Notes under the pieces: generated by a model | Seen by the model: the letters and a program-made list of their open reading frames with translations, nothing else | Told to the model about the DNA's origin: nothing | Databases searched by the model: none | Program-made: the position numbers and the translations under genes | Origin: Siphonodentalium dalli | Taxonomy: Eukaryota; Mollusca; Scaphopoda; Gadilida; Siphonodentaliidae | Length of the DNA: 64,000 nt | Reading direction: 5' to 3' | Assembly (NCBI GenBank): GCA_032622095.1 | Contig: CP136061.1 | Coordinates: forward strand, 84,294,324-84,358,323 | Part shown: positions 22,137-33,216 of the stretch, piece after piece | Numbering within the stretch: position 1 is the first letter of the stretch | Layout of the letters: every line of letters begins with the position of its first letter

Positions 22137-22185
22137 TGACTGGATTTCATTTTAGGCTGCGGTTCATGATCTGGTTTAAACAATA
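22095..22185 (-). CDS. XPC: XPC exon: linker with acidic beta-type motif
   Basis: The minus strand reads tgaattag|TATTGTTT...CTCAAAAA|gtgagt (91 bp). It starts with two bases completing GTA after the G of the preceding exon and ends with AA completed by A of the next. The product is VLFKPDHEPQPKMKSSQSIE followed by VTIDFPDVLKK, comparable with the VEIEIETP stretch that follows the EEVE motif in human XPC. The acceptor has a weak pyrimidine tract, which lowers certainty of the 5' edge, but both phases fit exactly. The last half of this exon and its donor have been tandemly duplicated into the downstream intron. Confidence 0.8.
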
Positions 22186-22189
22186 CTAA

Positions 22190-23470
22190 TTCATTTTCGT
22201 CCCAAATAAGATATCAGTTTTGATCATGACACAAGTATGTATATACATGTACAGGCCTGGAAATCTCAAGGCGGGCTGTAGCCCGTCTAGAATTTTCCAA
22301 GGCGGGCTTTTTATAGCCCGCCTCGTCCCGAAAGATAAATTATACTTTGAGCACCCGTAGAGTTTAAACGCTCCATCGAGAGTAATGACATCGGCTACGT
22401 GACATGATGTGTTAAATTATTGGCAAGCTTCTAAACTCTTATCTGTGTCGGACATTCTATTATGGACATGATCGACACATGTAAATGTGCCAAGATATAT
22501 CGTAATTAACTGGGTCAAGTTCATAGTAATTTACAGATGAATGACGTTTGTGGGGTTCACAGAATGGGTTGTTGTCAGCGCTGAATATTTTGTTCTTGTG
22601 TGATCACTAAAGTTCATTTTCACTGTGCGTCAGCTTGGGGATATATTTTGGTAAATTCGCCAAATTGTGATGTGAAAAATAACAGAAATGACTATGTAAA
22701 ACTTGGTTTATGTTATAATTGAAATGCTTGTGCCAATGCATGGGGCGGTGAAAACGTGCAAAACGTGGCGTGCCATTTTCAAAAATAATGATTCAATAAA
22801 TTTCGTTATCTTCATTTTAAGAACTATCTTACCAATTTTATATTGATTATTATTGATAAAAATTATACTGGGAGAAATTATATTTCTTGGCCGTAATACA
22901 TACGAAGATTGTTTCAATTCATCCAGTTTACGTGAGACGCCTATCAGCTGATTGTAGTGTGAAGGTGAAGGTGAAATAGCCGGTCAGAAATAAACAGAAC
23001 GAATAGATCTACATGTGCACCACACACATGGAGTTGTCAACTTGTCATCGCTGATGGAATATGGATAACTTTGACAAATACATCAGTCATTTGTAACTTT
23101 GTTCAAGTGTATATATACTGGATTTATTATGCTACTTGATTGTGAATTTTATTTAACATTACACGACATAGAAATTCCTTTAAACATTGACAAACTCACC
23201 CAAATTCATTGCATGGGTTTGACATTGACTGACAATTGTTGAGTACAGACACACTTACATTTAGTTTGTGGTTCATTTTAATTATCATAACATATAAAAC
23301 ATACCATGCTGTGTGGGATTTTTTGACATTCACAACTCTGGACATTTTTTTTTCTATATAACAAAATTAATTTAGATGAAGTTAAACAACATCAAAAATA
23401 GACAAAATAAGGTCAGTAACTCAGGTAAAATAAATCACAACTGTAAAAGTTGAAGACTATCGCCCTCCTA
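22190..23470. other. XPC intron, no feature called
   Basis: A GC-rich local repeat, aaggcgggctgtagcccg and aaggcgggctttttatagc, lies at 22269-22325. Otherwise only AT-rich sequence with short frames. Confidence 0.5.
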
Positions 23471-23471
23471 G

Positions 23472-24360
23472 GCAGTGTTCGCGCTGTCGGCGGTGGCAAA
23501 TATTTTTCGAAATTGGCCATAAAAAGTTCATTTGGGCAAACTTTCGGCAAACTTTCTTTTACCCCAAATGGAGACGGAAAGCCAATTCAAAAGCACTGAA
23601 TAGATCGACAGTGCCGTCGAAGTTAGGCGACGAATCTATCATGGGTTTCGTACTTAGGAAATATCGTACCATGAAAACCCAGATTTATTTATAACGGGAG
23701 TGATGATTGAATGGTGACGACTGTACAAAGGGGACATTACACAACTCTTATCAGTGAGCGCAATGAATATTGGATTTAAAACACAAATCATCATAACGCT
23801 TAATCTATTCACTGGTTATGTAATTATTTGTTGATTAGACAGTCTGTAAGATAAAATACGTAAATGCATTGTCGCATAATTGGATGTACAAAAGTATTTA
23901 ACTCAATAGCATGTCGGGATAATCAACAGTTATCGTCTCAGGTTAATAAGCAACATTTGTTTTTATCTCGCCGAAAATAATGATGACAACTAACACAGCT
24001 CATTGCTTTATTAGTTGGCGACCATGGTGTCAGCGAGTTATTACACTTGGTTAAGCGGATTAATGTGATTATAATTATCAAGAATGTTAGTTTCATTGTT
24101 TGCATTTATGGCCCAATCATTTCTGTTTTTTTTATCTCCACAGTGCTTTTTGTATACATGTATGGTCAGGTATGAAATCTCGATTGTCGTATTTTGCATT
24201 AATTGATATTGACTTACATGAATGTATCTGTCTTTAATGTGTGACATAACGCATACCTATATGTTTGTATAATATTATGTTTTTAAAGTTGTTTTTGTGT
24301 TGTTTTAATATTACTTTTATTTTGAGTAACAAATAAAGTTTAACACAAATAAAGATGATG
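23472..24360 (-). mobile_element. hAT element copy, 3'-truncated (family of 36672-37756)
   Basis: It begins CAGTGTTCGCGCTGTCGG and reads as the reverse complement of the right end of 36672-37756. The inner part (24270-24345, ttaaagttgtttttgtgttg) matches 41400-41500 in inverse. The other TIR is not present. Confidence 0.75.
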
Positions 24361-24452
24361 CGAAATTACTGAGATTAAACATAATCGTGAAAGCACTCGA
24401 GCGATGCAATGATTCAGTGCAACATTGTGCATGTGAAAGGCAAGTAATCAGA

Positions 24453-24925
24453 TAAACGATGGTCTATCTCTGTGTTATATAGATACCGGGGTATAAAATA
24501 TTAAATATGAATTGAATACCCCTGTCTGGAAATGCTTCTATCGATTAATATTGATAATATTTCGAATAACCTCTGGTCTAAAAATGTGTGGTTGTTTAGC
24601 TAACTAACAATATTTGTTAACAGAGGCCAGAAATGTTACCGGGTATTGCGTAATTTTGTCACAAATAAACGTTAATTAGACTCATTATCGCTTATAACTA
24701 TGTACTAAAAGAATACAAACAATCAATCTGGAACATTCGGATCTTAACTATAGGAACACCCTAATGATCTCTATTGCTATATAGTATTGCCTGAATGGTC
24801 TGTTCTAAAAATAGATCAATAAAATGTCGCACTTTATCATCTCATTTAATAATAAAATATTCTAAATAAAATCAATATTAATTGATAGAAGCGTTTCCGG
24901 GCAGGGATTTCCAACGCATACGCAT
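24453..24925. mobile_element. Partial TTAA long-TIR element
   Basis: taaacgatggtctatctctg at the left, then ggggtataaaatatt and the family interior, ending near gcgtttccgggcagggattt. The left TTAA has decayed and the right terminus is missing. Confidence 0.75.
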
Positions 24926-24929
24926 TATT

Positions 24930-25420
24930 GTCGGACATGTACGACTGCTTGAGTATTCAGCATGTCCGGATTATAGGCAAGCAATTTGTTTTGGTCTATA
25001 ATCAGTGTTGTTACCCTGCACCTAAAACTCATCTCCTCTGATTATACAACCCATAACCTCACAAATATATCATTATGGTAGAACGGCATGCTGTCAATTT
25101 CTTATCATCCACAACCGAAACTTAATTGTTAGTTTCAGATATTATCATTCTTGAAATCAACACGTCTACATTCATTACAAGCTAAACAAGACACATTTCA
25201 TCATATGTGTTTACTTTACTGTGAAATTACGTTTTTCTGCTCTCCGGATTCTCACAATGTTTGGTTTTCTAAAAAGCGAGGATTCGAACTCTCCGAACTG
25301 AACACCATGCGTTCATTTAAAGTTGAATAAGTAGTGGGAAAGACAGACAATCCTAGTTGATAATGAATTTAAGTATATAATAATATAAATATAAATAATA
25401 AACGGCGGATTCAACGTGCT
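24930..25420. other. XPC intron, no feature called
   Basis: No exon, repeat unit or element end recognised. Confidence 0.45.
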
Positions 25421-25522
25421 CATGGGTTTTGGCCGCGATAAAAATTCAGCAAACTCCACATGAACCCCTTTGGGGTTCATGCAGTTTGCTGAATTTTTCT
25501 CGTGGTCAAAATCCCATGACCA
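25421..25522. repeat. Hairpin (~45-bp arms)
   Basis: gctcatgggttttggccgcg ... cgtggtcaaaatcccatgac enclose attcagcaaact/agtttgctgaat, with centre aacccctttggggtt. Confidence 0.8.
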
Positions 25523-26206
25523 CAATAGGAAATGTTCAGATAATAAGTTTAACCATTTCTATACTAAAGCATCATTGATAAGTAGTTATCCCATAGGAAA
25601 TGTTCAGATAATATGTTTAATCATTTCTATACTAAAGCATCATTGATGACTAGTTATCACATAGGAAATGTGAAGATAATAAGTTTAACCTAACCCTTTC
25701 TATACTAAAGCATCATTGATGAGTAGTTATCACATAGGAAATGTGAAGATAAAAAGTTTAACCATTTCTATACTAAATCTTCATTGATGAGTAGTTATCC
25801 TATAGGAAATGTTCAGATATAGAGGATCTCACATGAGTTTCTATTTTATACAGAATTTATCAACCGAGTTCACTAAATTCGATTTGAGCCGAGCTTTACT
25901 GAGGCTCAAATAGAATTTAGTGGACGAGGTTGATAAATTACGTATAAAATTGAACGAGTTTGAGATACCTTTTATCACATGATCAAATAAACGCGAAGCA
26001 ATGCGAAGTATTCGTCGAAAACAACAATCATAAACTTCAGCAATCGAAAGTCATTTAAATAATGGCGTGACGTCATCGCACGCGCTAATATTACACGTGT
26101 GTCTTACCAATAATTATGAAGCTGGTTTTGTGTGTTAATTATGTGATAACATAAGTTCAACAAACAACCATACTAGTAGGTTGAACTTATTATCTGAACA
26201 TTTCCC
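25523..26206. mobile_element. Element with ~30-bp TIRs, 67-bp tandem repeats and internal hairpin
   Basis: The left edge aggaaatgttcagataataa is mirrored by ttattatctgaacatttcc at 26187-26206. About four 67-bp units (…gcatcattgatgagtagtt…) fill 25527-25822, followed by a hairpin (25835-25970) with arms based on aatttatcaaccgagttcac. Additional units of the same repeat, inverted, are at 30230-30447 and 32247-32350. Confidence 0.6.
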
Positions 26207-26369
26207 TCAATAAATAGGGCTCCTTCAGCACTTTTATTTATCTGTTATCTGCTGTTATCACCTTAACATCCCTCCAAATCAATAATAGACCATTCGTTGT
26301 ACACTTTTTAACTGACTGGGAGAATCCATGTAGTATAGAAAGGGCTAAATAGTAAATATACTTGGTTAA

Positions 26370-26780
26370 CCCTTTACCCAACAGAACGGCCCTGTGCCAA
26401 TGCATTCTCTTATATATGCGAGTCGACCATAGGTCGCCTGGCATATATAAGAGAATGCATTGGCTTAACACATATTAAAAATGATAAAATTGTCAAAGAA
26501 TGTAGAAAAATATTATAAAAATTGTTTAAAAATGTAAGAAAAAAATTATAAAATTGTAAGAAAAAATGCCAATGCATTCTCTTATATATGCGAGGCGACC
26601 TATACTCGCATATATAAGAGAATGCATTGGCACAGGGCATAACTGTAACAATCACAATGTGGTTAATGAACCGGTTCCAATGATATCCATATTTGTATGG
26701 TGTTATTGAGACAGACCGAAGATATTTTAGGCTGCTGAAGCTTTATTTGGGCGTTTTTGGCCGTTTTGTTGGGTAAAGGG
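26370..26780. mobile_element. piggyBac-like TTAA MITE (411 bp)
   Basis: TTAA at 26366-26369 and 26781-26784. The TIRs are ccctttacccaacagaacgg and gccgttttgttgggtaaagg. The interior has two hairpins of the gcattctcttatatatgcga type separated by an A-rich stretch of ttaaaaatgtaag/aaaaat repeats. XPC intron. Confidence 0.85.
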
Positions 26781-26789
26781 TTAAACATC

Positions 26790-27412
26790 CAATTGCAATT
26801 CTAGCAGACCTAATTAAATGTACTCCATATAATCCATATAATCAGATTCCAACAGCAACATGTTTTGAAACGCCTCTTCAGTTACCAGAATCGATTAATT
26901 GCCCAAAAATAATGCTAACCACAGTCAACTATAGTATTACATTGCCCAAAACGTGTTATTATCAACATGTTGTTCAAAGAAATTTGGCCTTATTATCAAC
27001 ACAAAGCCACTTGATATTTGAGTTATCCATCTTCATCTGCAATTTGGTCCAAGAGCGTTAACTTTTTACCAGGCCACTAATAAGTCTTGATGGTGAAAAA
27101 TAATGGATTTCAAAAATCAATATCTAATAACTCTGAGCTTTGATGTGTGGGTTAAAACTGGGTTTCTCGACTCAAATCAAATAATTTTTATCCCTGAATC
27201 CAAATAGTAATTATGCATCTTTAAATTAAAAATTTATAACAAGTCATCTTCAACCAAATGTTTTCGAATCATATGATTGAATCAAATCAAATTAAATCAG
27301 CAGATTGTTTCACAAATCAAAAATCAAATCGAACAGCTTCGCAGGGACCTAAACAACACCTGAAAAGCTTCGCAGGGACCTATAAAACAACAAGTGAATT
27401 TTGATAAATTAC
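26790..27412. other. XPC intron
   Basis: AT-rich. Just inside the intron, cttcgcagggacctaaaaca-like sequence is present twice (27339-27352 and 27368-27381). No exon seen. Confidence 0.5.
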
Positions 27413-27827
27413 CTTCAACATCTTCCCAATCGTCGCCATCACTGTCATCAGCAGACGACTGATTAGCAATCCTCTCTTCACCACTTCCCACCTCCCACTC
27501 GTCACTATCACTAACGAAATCATCGTCATCATCATTATCATCATCATCAAATCTACAACTCTTCTTGGTTGACCGTCGTTTTCCATAATTCCCAGCTTTC
27601 TTAACAGCGTTCGATTCTGACATTGACGTGTTTGGTCCACGTGGTTTGCTTTTCTGCTGTACTTTCTGAGCAGTGTTCGACTGTGACATTGACGTGTTTG
27701 GTCCACGTGATTTGCTTTTCTGGGTAGATTTATATCGTCCACTGCTTGAACCGGAACCATCCTTTTTCTTACCTTCCATTTGGATGAGAACAGATCTAAT
27801 ATCCGTAGTAACTGGCTGTCCTGTGTT
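27413..27827 (-). CDS. XPC: XPC exon: acidic region ending DDWEDVE
   Basis: The minus strand reads aattatttcag|AACACAGG...GTTGAAG|gtaatt (415 bp, starts phase 0, ends phase 1). The product begins NTGQPVTTDIRSVLIQMEGK, followed by a basic Ser-rich region containing two copies of RGPNTSMS(Q/E)SN (about residues 45-55 and 67-77 of the exon), then an Asp run (DDDDNDDDDDF) and SADDSDGDDWEDVE. A D/E-W-E-x-V-E motif before the VEIEI stretch is typical of XPC. A 151-codon frame that starts at the internal ATG (27779) and runs past the donor is this exon plus intron, not a separate gene. The double-hairpin MITE at 27899-28343 lies 72 bp upstream of the acceptor. Confidence 0.8.
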
Positions 27828-27898
27828 CTGAAATAATTGTCTTTTAAATTATCTTGTCGAAACCTCTCATAATAATAGAACTCATGTGCGCTTCTGAT

Positions 27899-28343
27899 CA
27901 AGCCTGCAAATAACGTGCCCATCATTGGCAGAATGAGGTCCCCAGAGGGTGAATTTAGTGACGCTATCCCGCATAGCAGGTTAGCATCACTAAATTCACC
28001 TCCTGGGGACCTCATTCTGCTTATGCCGTCAACTGCTATGGCAGATCTAGGATCAGATTGATGTTCCCCAGTTGAAGTTGGTGATGTTCACCCATTGGGC
28101 GCCTCAATTATGAATTTTATCTTCTGCAAATTAGGGGATATAGAAACTTCCTAGAAGGGAAATGTAACTAAAAACAATGTTAATTTGATACTATAGATAC
28201 TTCCCAGAAGATGAGGCTTAAGCAGAATGAGGTCTCCAGAGGGTGAATTTGGTGATGCTAGCCCGCTATGTGGGATAGTGTCACTAAATTCACCCTCTGG
28301 GGACCTCATTCTGCAAATGACAGACACGCTATTTGCAGGTGCG
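27899..28343. mobile_element. Double-hairpin hAT MITE, long form (445 bp)
   Basis: The two hairpin modules (27925-28020 and about 28222-28318) are separated by a ~200-bp spacer containing ggatcagattgatgttcccc and cttctgcaaattaggggata. The TSD is cttctgat (27891-27898 and 28344-28351). This appears to be the parent structure from which the short forms lost the spacer. Confidence 0.85.
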
Positions 28344-28349
28344 CTTCTG

Positions 28350-29590
28350 ATGACAACTCAGTCTATGTAAACATACACTCAGATTCATACTGATACTGAG
28401 TCTATTGCATTCCCATCAACTTTTCATTTCTGAACGGTAGTGGGCTTCCCCCAAATTACGTCACACGGCACTAAATATAAATATGAAATTAGTTGTGATT
28501 GACAGGCGTAAACATGGTCACGTGCCAGTGCCGTCATGGCCGCTTCAACCCTGTGAAGCCGATTCTAAGAATCGGAATTAATAGTTGCAGGGTTTGTGAC
28601 TTTTCGTTCGGCGGTTGTTTTACTGACAATAAAGGGAAACAGCTAACTTCCGGGATCCAAAATAATATGTACAATAACTTAGACAGATCTTCTTGAAATT
28701 ATAAAAAAAATGTCAATTTATGTGGATCTCTTGGACTCAGAAGGAATTATTTTTTAGATTGGCCAGGCGATTTGTCGACCATGTTGTCAAAAAATAACAC
28801 AAATCAACGGCCACGAATCAAAAATACATGAATGTCGGGACTATTTGCTAAAACAACTCCAGAACTAAAAAAAAGTTAAATGACATAACAAAACGATCTA
28901 TCAGTTCCCCAGTACCGGCAGTAGTACCACCGCAGCCAAAACGAGCGAAGAGCAACACAATTCTACCACCAACCCCACCGAAACCCTCCCGACATTACAC
29001 AGCCGTATTATTAGCTCCAACGATTGGCCAGTTGTACCCTAATTACAGTTGCCTGCAATCCAAATTCCGGTGATTCTTGATTTTAAACTTTCGACCGCTC
29101 GTCAACAAACTACTTTATTTGTCGATTTGTGAATTTCTCTTCTGGTATAACATGACGTCATGGATACTATTTTAACAACATTTAGCCACACCTTCGGAAT
29201 TTCCACACCGAAAGCACGTGACATGTTACTAGTTTTTTATTGGGGCACACATTTCTTGGAGCTAAGTTTTGATTGGCGGTAATTACAAGGAATCCCGGGT
29301 TTGGGAAATGAAAACTGAACGAAAGGTCGTCAGACCCACTATTTTTTATATGTGGGTATGTAGTTTACTCCAGACTGATGACAACTGTAGTCCACTTTTA
29401 TTTTCTGGCATACCCAAGATTCTAATTGTGACTTATTTCGGCCTGGTCGTAGTAGTTCTTTCTCAAAAATAGTTCACTGTGTGGTCTCACACTGCCTAGC
29501 GACATTCACAGATGAGAATTTATGTATTTATGATATTATTTATAATAATAATAATAATGACCAGTTTTAAATAGCGATTAACCAATTACT
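28350..29590. other. XPC intron, no confident gene
   Basis: A + frame at 28868-29073 is open and proline-rich without an ATG (PVPAVVPPQPKRAK), and the adjacent frame is also open for about 50 codons. Neither has clear splice sites or family motifs. Frames at 28499-28696 and 29269-29472 are not recognised. Confidence 0.4.
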
Positions 29591-29599
29591 TGCTCTAAC

Positions 29600-29955
29600 A
29601 CGCTTGGTACAAAATTACCCCAGTCATTTGTACAAGCCAACCAATGAACCGGCTGCAGCCATTGCAGACGCTGCTCTAGGTTGATCAGAACATGCTCTGA
29701 TACTCATCAGTATGACAAGCTGACTGGTACTCTTTTAATGCATGAGTGATGCGAAGCCGACACAGTACAAGCGACCATGCTCAAGGGTCACAACTTGGTG
29801 CGGGTTTTGAAACAGCAAGCAATCCGACAATTGCACGTCGATCAAAGCGGCGAAGCCACTAATGACCGGCGACACACTGCGAACCCATATCGATGTGTTT
29901 ACAGCGAATACAAGTCCGACACGCTAACCACTGGATCACGGAGCTCCACGATATA
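29600..29955 (-). mobile_element. tRNA-derived SINE
   Basis: The minus strand starts GGAGCTCCGTGATCCAGTGG, with a tRNA-like D-arm/box A (ccagtggttagcgtgtcgga) and a box B-like gggttcgcagt about 45 bp on. The body then has gtgacccttgagcatggtcg, similar to the conserved central domain of several metazoan SINE superfamilies (remembered; not aligned). The 3' end is not well defined, near ggttcattggttggcttgta. It lies in an XPC intron, sense to the gene. Confidence 0.7.
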
Positions 29956-30191
29956 CAATACGGACTATTTATCTGTACCTGTTTTTAACTGCTATATCAC
30001 TTATTGTGCTACTTTATATATTATCGACTTATAACAATGATCTTTAACTACATGTGTGTATAACTACTCGTCCACCGGACTACGATAACAATTAGCTATT
30101 GTGTAACTACTAATCCAATGGATTATGATGACCTTTAACTACATTTGTTTGAACAACTCGTCCAACAGGAGGCGATAACCTTTAACTACAG

Positions 30192-30240
30192 TAATGCCCT
30201 AAATATTCGACTCCTTAACCACAGCAGAATTATGGGTTAA
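30192..30240. repeat. Tc1/mariner-type MITE fragment
   Basis: cagtaatgccctaaatattc...cagcagaattatggg matches the outer arm of 12532-12723. Confidence 0.7.
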
Positions 30241-30447
30241 ATTTATTATCTGAATATTTCCTACAGCATGGGAGAACTACTCATCAATGATGCTTTAGTA
30301 TAGAAAGGGTTAAACTTATTATCTGAACATTTCCTATGGGATAACTACTCACCACTGATGCTTTGGTATAGAAAGGGTTAAACTTATTATCTGAACATTT
30401 ACTATGGGATAACTACTCATCAATGATGCTTTAGTATAGAAAGAGCT
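30236..30447. repeat. Three 67-bp repeat units
   Basis: ttattatctgaa(c/t)atttcct and catcaatgatgctttagtat repeat three times; inverse of the units in 25523-25822. Confidence 0.8.
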
Positions 30448-30524
30448 CATCTTAGGTAGGGGAACAATTTAATGGTTGACAGTAAATGGAGGAATAGGAA
30501 AGGTGCTAATTGAAATGTCTAACC

Positions 30525-32170
30525 TGTGCCAAAGGATTTAGTCATGCAAAGAGTAAAATCCAAGATGGCTGCTGGTGGCCATGTTTTTTTGGCCGAATAC
30601 CCCAAAAGGACTCGTTCCCATCTACATGTCATTGTTAACATCCATGACAAATTTCATGAAGATCTGACCAAAGCTACGACCCGTAGCCCGCGCCAAAGGA
30701 TTTTAGTCGTGCAAAGAGTAAAATCCAAGATGGCTCTGGCGGCCATGATTTTTGGCTGAACGACCCCAAAATGACTCGTTCCCATCTACATGTCAATATT
30801 AACATCCATGACAAATTTCATGATAATCAGACGAATAGTACGACCTGTAGCCCGCGCCAATGGATTTAATTTCGAAATCCAAGATGGCCACCAGCGGTCA
30901 TGTTTTTTGGCCGAATGGCCCCAAAATGACTCGTTTCTATCTACATGTCAAGGTCAACAGCCAAACTCCAAAATGACTCGTTCCCATCTACATGTCAATA
31001 TTAACATCCATGACAAATTTCATGATGATCAGATAGAGCTGGGACGGTTACGGGTTTTTCGTGACCGGTTATGAATGGCAAAAAAACGCGGTTACACCGG
31101 TTAACCGCATATTATAGGTACTATTATGGGTGGGTAAGCCCAGTATGCAGAACGGCGATGATTGTGATGCTCACTGACATGGTAAGTTTGAGAACGGCTC
31201 CTGCCCATTATACAAAGAAGTTGTCACCCATGACACACATAATCACATATCTAATTAAGTACACATCTTCAATTTATTACTGAATAAAATAAATATACAA
31301 TGTCATTCCCCTGTGAGGCTGTGTTGTGTTCATTTATTGTCCTTGTAAAATTACTCCATCGCCATCGGGATATGTGATCGGGCGGGAAGCTGAACACACC
31401 GACACGGAAGTGACGACTAGAAAGGTTTAATATACATTCCGGAATATTTTATTGATTATTCCGCAATTTCCGGTAGCTGGGTGGGCGAACAATTATTATT
31501 TATTCTTAATGAAATACTTACATATACGATGGTATGTGATGTTGTCCGGTGGGGGGGGATGGATTGAAGGGCCGGGAGTCTCAAGAAATAACTAGTCGTT
31601 GATAACAAAAACAATTATCTTCCTGATAATAATACTGAATACGAGTCATGCGATGTGACAATGTTGTAAGATCACACGTGAGCTGACCCTTTGATGTTTC
31701 GTTTTGACTTTGGCAGGCTGTTAAATGTAGCCTTCAAAGAGCCGACACACCGCGTTTGATGTTGTTCCGTCAATCTCGGATTCATTTTAATTGACGGAGA
31801 CAGATTAACCCTCTTATAGCCAGTTATAGCTGACCATCACAGTGATCATACACTATAATAGTGATGTTACGGTTAACCGACCACGGCAAATCCGTGACCG
31901 GTCACGGCCATAGTTGGTGGTTAACCGGTTAACCGCATAACCGTCCCAGCTCTATGATCAGACGAATAGTACGACCTGTAGCCCGCACCAATTGATTTAA
32001 TTTTGAAATCCAAGATGGCCACCAGCTGCCATGTTTTTTGGCCGAATGACCCCAAAATGACTCGTTCCCATTTACATGTCAATGTCAACAGTCATGACAA
32101 ATTTCATAAAGATCAGACCAAAGGTACGACCTGTAGCCCACGCCAAAGGAAATTGTTGATGGACACACGC
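30525..32170. repeat. Degenerate ~155-165-bp tandem repeat, split by a hAT element
   Basis: aaatccaagatggc recurs at about 30556, 30721, 30875 and 32006. Other shared blocks are aaaatgactcgttcccatct, acaaatttcatgaagatc and ctgtagcccgcgccaa. The array ends with a ggacacacgcacacacgg tail and a small hairpin agctcaaacttac/gtaagttgagct (32211-32237). A reversed unit is at 60040-60140. Confidence 0.75.
31034..31954. mobile_element. Non-autonomous hAT element (921 bp), perfect 8-bp TSD
   Basis: The TIR is TAGAGCTGGGACGGTTA at both ends. tgatcaga is duplicated at 31026-31033 and 31955-31962. Subterminal ccggttaaccgc repeats are present. The host repeat resumes exactly after the second tgatcaga. No transposase. 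Confidence 0.9.
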
Positions 32171-32419
32171 ACACACGGACACACAGGCGACGAACGCCAA
32201 CCCATGGCAATAGCTCAAACTTACAAAGTAAGTTGAGCTAATAATGCTTTAGTAGAGAAATGGTGAAACTTATTTTTATAAACATTTCCTATGGGATAAC
32301 TACCCATCAATGACGATTTAGTACAGAAATAGTTAAACTTATAAACTGAACAATCCTATGGTCGACTCGCATATATAAGAGAAAAATAGAAACTCATGTG
32401 AGATCCTCAATATATTCAC

Positions 32420-32742
32420 CTTCTTTGAATTTTTCTTCTTGCTTTCCTTCTTTCTCATGTCTGAAGTAACAGAGGGCCGTTTGATTCCTCCACTTCCTTT
32501 CTCCTTATATTTTCTCTTTACACTCTTTTCAGGTTTAATTTTCGGGTTACTTTTAACCTTGTCCACACATTCACTCAGACTGGGGACAGCACTCTGTGTA
32601 GCAGGTCCTTCCATACTTAGTAACACGGAAGTAACATCTGACAATGTGATAGTCACACCTGCCTTTTCAGGGTGTTTTTGCGAAGCTGAAATTCCAGATT
32701 TATTTCTACTACTCTTTCCAGCCTTCTTTACATCGCTAGTTT
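32420..32742 (-). CDS. XPC: XPC exon: basic low-complexity region
   Basis: The minus strand reads gttatgttccag|AAACTAG...AAAGAAG|gtgaat (323 bp). It begins with AA that completes GAA after the preceding exon's final G and ends in phase 0. The product is lysine/serine-rich (KKAGKSSRNKSG, KRKYKEKGSGGIKRP) and includes VTITLSDVTSVLLSMEGPAT, which resembles VTTDIRSVLIQMEG at the start of the next exon. No folded domain is expected. It is assigned to XPC by strand, exact phase continuity and position rather than by direct similarity. Confidence 0.7.
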
Positions 32743-32961
32743 CTGGAACATAACGATATTTTATGCACATAATTTATTACATCAAACTAATATTTTATTA
32801 CAACCAACAAATATTATAAAAGGCCACTAGGCCACATGTCCCCTGAATAAGGTAGCATTATTTGACCATGGCTTTTTTTAGAAATGAAAAATTTGGTTCT
32901 GGGAACAAACTTTGCATCCAACTTTGCTTCCCACTGTCTACGTTAAAGATATATTATGGAC

Positions 32962-33216
32962 CAAGCCTTGAAATAGCGTGCCTGTCATTTGCAGAATGAG
33001 GTCCCCAGAGAGTGAATTTAGTGATGCTACCCCGCATAGCGGGTTAGCATCACCAAATTCACCCTCTGGGAACCTCATTCTGCTGAGTTGTAAGCAGAAT
33101 GAGGTCCCCAGAGGGTGAATTTGGTGATGCTAACCTGCTATGCGGGGGTAGCATCACTAAATTCACCCTCTGTGGACCTAATTCTGCAAATGACAGACAC
33201 ACTATTTCAAGGCTTG
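32962..33216. mobile_element. Double-hairpin hAT MITE, short form (255 bp), perfect 8-bp TSD
   Basis: ttatggac is duplicated at 32954-32961 and 33217-33224. The TIR and hairpin architecture are as at 15807-16060. It is inserted about 50 bp away, in homologous terms, from the insertion point of that copy. Confidence 0.9.

Noticed and set aside
27380-28015. 211-codon minus ORF
   Set aside because: It overlaps the XPC exon 27413-27827 in another frame and begins inside a MITE; the splice-consistent frame is the other one.
29850-29955. tRNA gene
   Set aside because: Box A and B are recognisable but the acceptor stem and TPsiC arm do not pair properly and SINE body follows; called a SINE.
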